NCBI GenBank assembly: GCA_014871385.1
Contig: CM026422.1
Span: 18,193,437 to 18,257,436, forward strand
Origin: Ceratodon purpureus
Lineage: Eukaryota; Streptophyta; Bryopsida; Pseudoditrichales; Ditrichaceae
Direction of reading: 5' to 3'
DNA length: 64,000 nt
A program made the translations under genes and the position numbers. Within the stretch, counting starts at the first letter, position 1. Each line of letters opens with the position of its first letter. The notes beneath the pieces were generated by a model. It did not search any database. It had not been told where the DNA came from and worked only from the letters and a program-made list of their open reading frames with translations. This document shows, in pieces, positions 57,480 through 64,000 of this stretch.

Positions 57480-59042
57480 TCAATTCTCTGCAAGAATTGC
57501 TGCAACTTTCTCAAAATTGGTGATACGTTCTTCATTACGTTTCTTCTCGAAGTACTGATGCAGAAACACTGCCATCTCATCATCAAACCCCCGAAGGAAG
57601 AGGTAAAAGATGAACTCACGCTTGAGGTCTTCTGATAATTGTCTGCCCATCCAGCCCAAAGAACATAAAGAGTAAATTAGAATTTATACAGTAGTCTGAT
57701 CTACCATTGCTTCAAATTTGAATTAGTTGCGTACAGCAGTGCAATGCATAAACGTTGTACATTCCTGAATCCTGATAGCTTCAGCTTAAATTCGCATATA
57801 GTAAATTGCTGGCAGGATGATATTGCTATTCAATATCTCTATACATGCAGAGTAGACTATCACAAGGATTTCAGGCAGATGTGGAAATCCGCTCGTTAAT
57901 ACGCTTGCATTGGAAGGTACAGTACATATCCTGCTCACTCAGTTCTATCTAAACAAGTTGCACAATAACATTGTGAGAAAACGAAGTACCGAGTAGAACT
58001 CACTTTTCATGAACTGCGTGATCGTGACCCACTTCAGAAATATTCTCGTGATAAGAAATATAGTTGATGAAGTACTCGTCTCCATGGCACTGGCAGCTGA
58101 TCTCAAGTGCCTCTGATCCATCTTTGGTTATGGTAATTCTAAGGTTAATGAGCAAAGCATAAGGAACTTTGACTGAGTCGTTGTGAACATTATCGTCCTC
58201 GTCACTCACATCCTGCGGGTGTATCAATAGCTCACATTCTACGTTGATATTTTCATGGTCAAATTCCCTCTGCAGAATCACATCCATACAACCAGGTTTC
58301 TCTCGCAATACAAAAGGTTCCGGTGGCTCAACTACCCTGACCTGCACGCATATTCCATAATGTTCCCGTTAGAGCTCACCCCGAGAATGAAGTGCGGATA
58401 CATTGAGGCTATTAAAAGCCCAGGAAGGAAGCTAAGCATGCGACAATGTGCTTCGTGTGCGCAAACAAATAGACACAGCATGTAAAGCACACTCAGTGTA
58501 GAAATCACACATAAAAACCACAACCCACAAATGGTGAGCTTCCCTATCAGGCATGGAACATGAGATTCACATGTTTCACAAGCACATTCATGGTCACCTA
58601 TCTATCTCAACTCCACAAGGACAATGCGAACAGCAGAAGTCTCTCCAGGCTACTGACAATCTACCTGTACTCCACATACAACTGTAAAGAAGGAAGATTA
58701 AAAAAGCCCAATTCAACCTCACAACCAGATCCAAGAAACACATACCACATTCGCTGCCTTCAATCTCCGGACCTCCTCTCTCAAACCTTGCACAACCTCG
58801 CATTCATCAATCCCTCCTCCAGTCACAGAACCACACATGTGAGCTGATGCCGAGAAGGACTTGAGCAACGCTAATTGTGACCCATGTCCACATAGCCATT
58901 GTCTCGTCACAAGCTGCGATGATCCTCTACTCATACCACCCGGAATTAATCTCCCAACGCGCTGCAAACCTGCAGATTCGATCCCCTTCTTCCCTGTCCT
59001 TGCAATGATCCATGACGCTGCACGCACTGAAGCCTGCATCAT
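57480..59042 (-). CDS. Mitochondrial p32/MAM33-family acidic matrix protein
   Basis: Three exons: 59042-58746, 58341-58004, 57642-57480, all with GT-AG introns and matching phases; 265 aa, the usual size. The N-terminus (MMQASVRAASWIIARTGKK, then many Ser/Arg/Leu up to about residue 65) is a mitochondrial presequence. The core has the family pattern FVLREKPGCMDVILQREFDH (family: trypsin-like W/F-x-L-x-x-KPG-x-x-x-hh), an acidic HPQDVSDEDDN stretch, LEISCQCHGDE, and a C-terminal helix pair EDLKREFIFYLFLRGFDDEM / VFLHQYFEKKRNEERITNF. The family (human C1QBP, yeast Mam33) forms doughnut trimers in the matrix and influences respiration and mitochondrial translation. The MM start was chosen because earlier in-frame codons lack an ATG with presequence character upstream. 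Confidence 0.85.
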
Positions 59043-59110
59043 CGCAACAGCTCCCTGCTCACAAAAGGATCCCACAAACTCCACCCGAACACATCGCCAG
59101 CATCCCAAAC

Positions 59111-59470
59111 AAGGGTTTAGGGTTTAAGCCTCAAACCCAAATGTGAAAATCTATGTTCCAGGCTCAATCTACAATCAAAGCTCTCTATGCAACAATGCTC
59201 CTCCACTGTGAGGCTTCTCTCCAATGGTTGTGGAAACCTCGCACCATGGATTGAATCCCAATTCTTCCTCTCTAGCAGGGTTTAGGGTTTAAGGTTTAGA
59301 GTTTTGGAATTTTGGCCACCAACACAAATGTAGAAAATGGAATCAGACATCCAACTGACCCTTCCAAGTTGTGAATTCAAGTGATGGTTCTTTGCAGAGG
59401 TTGAAGAAACTTGCACCATGGACTGAATCTCAGTTCTTCCTCTCTCTCTGGTAGGGTTTAAGGGTTTTTG
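59111..59470 (-). promoter_or_regulatory. Telo-box-like motifs upstream of the p32 gene
   Basis: Three clusters of (A)AACCCTAAA on the gene strand, at about 59,111-59,130, 59,277-59,300 and 59,453-59,470, plus TTGGAAG-type words between. AAACCCTAA (telo-box) elements are known in plant promoters of translation and organelle-biogenesis genes. The position 70-430 bp before the ATG fits a promoter or leader role; they could also be interstitial telomere scars. The segments around 59,150-59,270 and 59,330-59,450 look like a diverged duplication. Confidence 0.45.
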
Positions 59471-59479
59471 AGGACAATT

Positions 59480-60088
59480 CCAGATATGGAATTCTAGAGC
59501 TAGTGAAAAGTTAGTCATGAGACATAAATTATATGCATTATTATCAATATACATAACCTATTTTATTTGAAATCATAAAGTACATGTGGGTTTTGCTAAT
59601 TGAGCATCATATTATTTCATAATTCACACTAAGTAGAATTGAAAGTGTACCTTATTTTTAGTAGAATAGAAGAAAATTCCACCTTGGGAGAATGAATGAC
59701 TAGGTGGCTGGTGTTGCATCATAATTCCAAAATAAGCTATGGACCAAAATTTAAAAACTTGTAATTTAATTCAGTTTAATTTAATTTGATTTGATTCCAA
59801 TTTTATAATTTCACTTGTATAGTCTACAAATTCTTCCATAAAGAAATTCATATTTTAATATTATTGAATATTAGGCTATAAAAAGGTAAATGTGTCAGAG
59901 TGGAACAATTTAAAGAACAGTTCCACAAATGAATATTATTTGGCATGGCTTTTTCAAGAGAATCCAATGCCATGAATGAAAAAAAGTGTTTCTGCCTATT
60001 ACCACCTACACATTATATGGATATTTTTGGCATTGTCTTTTTGAGGAGAATCTCATACAATAAATGAACAAAAAAGTATTTATTGGTA
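59480..60088. other. AT-rich spacer with a diverged ~90-bp duplication
   Basis: Around 59,935-60,080 two adjacent segments resemble each other (TTGGCATGGCTTTTTCAAGAG / TTGGCATTGTCTTTTTGAGG, then AATGAA..AAAAAAGT). Otherwise nothing recognised. Confidence 0.4.
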
Positions 60089-60655
60089 TGTGACATTAAA
60101 AAGAGGGCTACCTGTATCTCTATGGTGCTAGACAGTAAGTTCCCTCTCGATACTCCTCCTACCCGGGAGCACACAAAACTACACTCACGGTTCCGCTTCT
60201 GGCGCAGCGGATATCAACAGGAAGCAAGAGGTGGAGAGCAGCTTCGGATAAGCCTTGGACTCAAAAGACTCTTCCTGTATGCACAGGAGACTCACACAGT
60301 GTAATTTGCTCCCAAAACGTGAACACCTTTACTTATCAAATTCACCTTCCAGAAACACATTCAAGACTCAGATATACTATGTAACCTCAGTGACTGGAGC
60401 TCGTCTTTCTATCTCGACTACCCACCCTCTAAAGTTCATCTGAAACCTTAAGTATTCTCCATGATCCGACCACCTTCGACCTCAGCCGCCAAGCGGAGTT
60501 TGTTACTAACTAATCAGTTTCTACCACAACTAATTACTGGTAACCAAGCCAACCGCTTACAGTTGTGTCTCTTCCAGCTAACTCCGTCCAGATCATCCTT
60601 TCTCTTGTTGCGTTGGACCTGCCTGGTCAGCAGAATCCACGTCACATATGTGACA
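60089..60655 (-). repeat. Probable 3' LTR
   Basis: The LTR is taken to start (minus strand) right after the polypurine tract with TGTCACATATGTGAC, which contains the perfect 14-bp palindrome GTCACATATGTGAC, and to end ...TTTTAATGTCACA at 60,089, giving TG...CA termini and 567 bp. The left limit is inferred, as the partner LTR is outside the window. A 5-bp target duplication would have TGGTA (60,084-60,088) as one copy. Confidence 0.5.
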
Positions 60656-60670
60656 TTCCTCCCTTTCTTC
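60656..60670 (-). other. Polypurine tract
   Basis: GAAGAAAGGGAGGAA on the minus strand, immediately before the LTR; it overlaps the TGA stop of pol, so the coding region ends exactly where plus-strand priming begins. Confidence 0.7.
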
Positions 60671-63600
60671 AAGTGGGTGCGTCCTCGCCGCCCAGCAAGT
60701 TTCCTTCAAAGAGTCGCACATCACGGCGTGCTCTCTCCCACAATTTTCCCCCAGCATCCTGAATTCGACAAAGTCTTCCCGCTTCATCTTCTCGATCTTC
60801 AGTTGCTCGAACATACCCCTTAAACATAAAAGGTCCCTCCCAGTTACGGGCTAAGCATCGACGTTTGCCAGGGATAAACATCTTGACTGCGCAGTCAACC
60901 TCCAACCTCGGAAATCTCTCGGTCATTCCCTTTCGCTTGGTGTAGTTGCTCTGTTGCTTTTGTTGTGCCATCGCTACGTTCACTGAAACGGACTTGTGCA
61001 CTTCCTCAATTAATTGGGCCCGCTCCATGATCATCGCGCACATCGCATCCACACCTGCTTCCTCACTTATAACCTCTTCAAACTTCTCTCGAATGTTGTT
61101 TGCCGAAAGCCTCGGTGTTCTCCCAGTTAGAACAAAGAAGGGGGAAAATCTTGTGCTGCCTTGGTTGCTAAACCGATATCCATACAACACCCTTCCCACA
61201 TGGCGATCCCAGTCTGACCCCCATTGGCTAGCCATTGTCGTCAATCCTGACTTCAGAGTTTGTACAAACCGTTCCGCCATACCATTGCACTGTGGCCACG
61301 CAGGTGAGGTGCGTTCATGTTTAATGCCATGCTTGTCACATAGCTCATCGAATTCAGCACAGAATTCAGAACCATTGTCTGTGAGCACCACCCTAGGAAC
61401 TCCATATCTACATATTATTTGGGTGTCGAGGAATTCAGCTGCTGTCTCAGCATCGTGACTTGACACAGGCAGCGCCTCTACCCACTTGCTGAAATGATCT
61501 ATTGCAATGAGAATGTATTGACACCCTCGTTTAGTGACACTCAATGGACCGGCCGTATCAATAGCAATACGGTACATAAAGTCCACCACTGGTATGCTGT
61601 GTAATTTCGCATCCCCTGAGCGCATGCTACCGTGTTTCTTTGTGAGCTGGCAGTGTCTGCACTGTCCCACCACTCTCCGAACAGTGACCACACGATCCGT
61701 CCAGTAATAGTTACGTTGCACTGCTGCCAGAGTTCGTTCTCGACCAGCATGTCCTAGCTCCTCATGTGTCTGCCGCACCACTTCACCTCGATCTTCTGGT
61801 TTTGGTACGATGAGACCATCCTTGCATATACGGCCCTCGTCCATGTGATATCCAGCTTGTATCCTCATGTGGATCCGTTTCCTCTCTTTGCGATTCCACT
61901 CTTCATGCATGAGGTTTGTCATCATGAAGCTCACCACATTCGCATCCTGGTGGATGTCCAGTTCGGCTTTTCCACGTGTTGCCGTCTCATGTTGACTCGA
62001 ACCCCCTTCGGCTTCCCGAATGATACCCCACATCATGTTCTTAGAGTATGCCTCATGTGGTCTCTTGCGGTTACGATGATCCCGCATCCAGCATGTAGCC
62101 AGGCTATCTGATGACCCAGCTTCTGATTCGGAGTTTTCATCTGTTCCGCTGTCTTTAGGCTCCGACACCGGCGGTTGTGTTCCTGCCGTCATGGCATCAT
62201 AAGTGGCAAGCTCCAAACATGTGGATATGTTAGTTGTATCCGGGCTCTGTTCCTTTGGCTCCTCTTCACCCAACCGATCCAGCATGCAGATTCGATGTAT
62301 ATGATCATCGATTTCGGGTTCATCTTCAGGTGGTTGGCTACTTGGATTTCGAGACAAAGCGTCTGCATTGGAATGCTTGAGCCCAGGCCGATGGATGATT
62401 TTAAACTCATAATCTTGTAACATCATAATCCAGCGTCCTCGCCGCCCATTAGTGTCTGACACTGTAGCGAGCCACTCCAACGGCCTGTGATCCGTTCTGA
62501 TGACAAACGTGTTTCGATATAAATATTGCCGGAAATGTACAACTCCCCAAATCAGTGCATAACATTCTCCCTCCATAGGGTGATACTTCCTTTGTATTGA
62601 AGTCAGACCTCTGCTAGCATACGCTACAGGGTGCTCTCTGCGGTTAATCTTCTGAGACAACACCGCTCCTACACCTTTAAGTGACCAGTCGACGTCCAAT
62701 ATGAAAGGCAGAAGAAAGTCCGGTCGGGCCAGGACAGGTGCAGTTGCCAGGCTCAAGCGGAGGGTTTCAAAAGCATTCTGCCGTGTGGCAGTCCACACAA
62801 AAGCTTCGTCCTTTTTAGTGAGCTCGAATAACGCTGCAGCTATCTGTGCATAATTCTTGATATATATCCTGTAGTAACCTGTAATACCCAGAAAGCTTCT
62901 CACGTTGGTCACACTTCTCGGCAGTGGAAATTGCATGATTGCTTCCACCTTGGTGGGACTTGGGGCACAGCCGTTCCCAGACACTGAATGCCCCAGAAAT
63001 ACTAGCTCCAAGAATCCAAACCGACACTTATCCGGATTAAGCCGAAGCTGTGCTCGATACAATTTCTGTAGCACCTTCTCTATGTGCTCAAGATGTTGCT
63101 TCCATTCCCTGCTATGGATGTTAACATCATCCACAAATACCTTGCACATTTCGTTCAGATCATCTTCCAGTACCTGGTTAATTATTCGCTGAAATGTGGC
63201 GGTGGCATTTTTCAAACCAAACGGCATTACTGTCCACTCATACAGTCCTCGTTTGGTAATGATAGCGGTCTTCTTGATGTCTGGCTCATGCATCTTGATC
63301 TGCCAGAACCCTGATTGTAAGTCAAGGGATGAGAACCAGCGCCCATCACCCAGTTGATTCAAAACATCGCTGATAAGGGGCATGGGAAAGCTATCCTTTC
63401 TTGTCTGCTGGTTAAGTGGCCGATAGTCCCCACAAAACCGTTTGCTTCCATCCCGTTTCGGTGGTAGAGTGACCTTGGTCGCATACTCTGATTCACTGCT
63501 CCTCATTTTGCCAGTTTCGCATAGAGCCTCCACCTGCCTCTGTACCTCTTTCTCCTCGTAGTCGGATAGTCGGCTGGGTGCACTTCTACAGGGATAGAAT

Positions 63601-63998
63601 CCTTGTGTATTGATTCTGTGTTCTCCTATGATACAATGTCCCAATTCGGACTTATCAACTGCAAATGCTTGGCTATTGCGCTCCAACACTTCCCATAACT
63701 GCAGTTGTTGTTCTTCGGTTAATGTGTCTCCGATCTGTATCCTCGATTTTATGCTTGCCCAGCGGTCTACTGGTGTCAATTCCGGTTGAACATCTTTGAG
63801 AAGCAACGTGTTCGACACGTTGGGCTGTGCAGTCCAGCGTATCCAATCGGTGAATTCATCCTCATGCTCAGTCGAATCAATGATTCGGAGCGCCTGCTCG
63901 GTGAGTAACCATCTTGTCATCTCCTGGTTCGCATGACTGTCTATCCATTCACTAAACTCATCTGTCTCTGAGTCATCGTCATGCGAATCATTCCCGAG
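60669..63998 (-). CDS. Ty3-type Pol polyprotein (RT, RNase H, integrase), partial
   Basis: The frame is open to the window edge; the first ATG in view is at 63,920 (1,083 codons) but is not the true start. Counting from it: reverse transcriptase about 125-330 with FCGDYRPLNQQT, FSSLDLQSGFWQI and FVDD at ~262-265 (YxDD is commoner); RNase H with D at ~409 (LDVDWSLKGVGA), MEGECYAL and TDHRPLEW; a zinc-binding H-H-C-C segment from about 740 (HEELGHAGRERT ... CRHCQLTKK); the integrase core D-D-E in IAIDTAGPLS, LTDNGSEF and GMAERFVQTL; a GPF-type module (WEGPFMFKGY) near 1,020. No chromodomain follows. The acidic linker at about 530-720 separates RNase H from integrase and is variable in the family. 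The 5' gag/protease part is missing from the window. Confidence 0.95.
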   Translation of the reverse strand, partial: LGNDSHDDDSETDEFSEWIDSHANQEMTRWLLTEQALRIIDSTEHEDEFTDWIRWTAQPNVSNTLLLKDVQPELTPVDRWASIKSRIQIGDTLTEEQQLQLWEVLERNSQAFAVDKSELGHCIIGEHRINTQGFYPCRSAPSRLSDYEEKEVQRQVEALCETGKMRSSESEYATKVTLPPKRDGSKRFCGDYRPLNQQTRKDSFPMPLISDVLNQLGDGRWFSSLDLQSGFWQIKMHEPDIKKTAIITKRGLYEWTVMPFGLKNATATFQRIINQVLEDDLNEMCKVFVDDVNIHSREWKQHLEHIEKVLQKLYRAQLRLNPDKCRFGFLELVFLGHSVSGNGCAPSPTKVEAIMQFPLPRSVTNVRSFLGITGYYRIYIKNYAQIAAALFELTKKDEAFVWTATRQNAFETLRLSLATAPVLARPDFLLPFILDVDWSLKGVGAVLSQKINRREHPVAYASRGLTSIQRKYHPMEGECYALIWGVVHFRQYLYRNTFVIRTDHRPLEWLATVSDTNGRRGRWIMMLQDYEFKIIHRPGLKHSNADALSRNPSSQPPEDEPEIDDHIHRICMLDRLGEEEPKEQSPDTTNISTCLELATYDAMTAGTQPPVSEPKDSGTDENSESEAGSSDSLATCWMRDHRNRKRPHEAYSKNMMWGIIREAEGGSSQHETATRGKAELDIHQDANVVSFMMTNLMHEEWNRKERKRIHMRIQAGYHMDEGRICKDGLIVPKPEDRGEVVRQTHEELGHAGRERTLAAVQRNYYWTDRVVTVRRVVGQCRHCQLTKKHGSMRSGDAKLHSIPVVDFMYRIAIDTAGPLSVTKRGCQYILIAIDHFSKWVEALPVSSHDAETAAEFLDTQIICRYGVPRVVLTDNGSEFCAEFDELCDKHGIKHERTSPAWPQCNGMAERFVQTLKSGLTTMASQWGSDWDRHVGRVLYGYRFSNQGSTRFSPFFVLTGRTPRLSANNIREKFEEVISEEAGVDAMCAMIMERAQLIEEVHKSVSVNVAMAQQKQQSNYTKRKGMTERFPRLEVDCAVKMFIPGKRRCLARNWEGPFMFKGYVRATEDREDEAGRLCRIQDAGGKLWERARRDVRLFEGNLLGGEDAPT

Positions 63999-64000
63999 TG

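Larger units (their letters stand above)
60089..64000 (-). mobile_element. Ty3-type LTR retrotransposon, 3' half
   Basis: Order on the minus strand: pol (open at the window edge), polypurine tract, then a probable 3' LTR. The 5' LTR, primer-binding site, gag and protease lie beyond base 64,000. Domain order RT, RNase H, integrase places it in the Ty3 (Metaviridae-type) group. The long intact frame suggests a fairly young insertion. Confidence 0.85.

Noticed and set aside
60946-61458. 170-codon plus-strand frame across the integrase region
   Set aside because: Antisense shadow of the Ty3 pol gene.

Overview
The window looks like nuclear DNA of a land plant. It holds a plant-type CIPK protein kinase with a NAF motif, a QxLGGH-type zinc finger, an apparent plastid-targeted protein, an L1 LINE with a zf-RVT tail, a Ty3 retrotransposon and Stowaway, CACTA, hAT and Harbinger type repeats. 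Sequence is AT-rich, introns are short (roughly 80-250 bases in the genes I could splice by eye) and gene density is low. I cannot name the species; short introns would fit a bryophyte or another compact-gene lineage, but that is a guess.

Layout. 1-24 kb is repeat-dominated: remnants, simple repeats and several copies of one family whose ends read TTAA-CCCCTAAA...TTTAGGGG-TTAA. One copy lies inside another, and one has split a zinc-finger gene (6.35-7.29 kb). 24-29 kb holds two minus-strand genes: a short IWS1/SPN1-type elongation-factor core (24.03-24.69 kb) and a multi-exon, probably plastid-targeted protein of unknown function that seems to use an 8-nt microexon (25.77-28.73 kb). 29-38.5 kb is mostly intergenic with a Stowaway MITE. 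The best gene is a nine-exon CIPK on the plus strand (38,517-41,101; 446 aa). 41.9-52 kb is a cluster of DNA transposons: CACTA elements (the largest, 44,936-48,466, carries an unidentified minus-strand reading frame), a hAT MITE, a Harbinger-like foldback and another TTAA element. 52,579-56,060 is a young 5'-truncated L1 with a 16-bp target duplication. 57.5-59.0 kb is a three-exon mitochondrial p32/MAM33 gene. From 60,089 to the window end lies the 3' half of a Ty3-type LTR retrotransposon.

The host genes do not form a pathway: calcium signalling (CIPK), transcription elongation (IWS1 core), a mitochondrial matrix protein and a plastid protein of unknown role. The main interest is in the mobile DNA: a TTAA-specific non-autonomous family with internal evidence for its 4-bp target duplication, extremely short LINE-tail insertions (35, 50 and 103 bp), and a CACTA element with unexplained coding content. 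All calls come from reading the sequence by eye; exon limits outside the CIPK and p32 genes should be taken as provisional.
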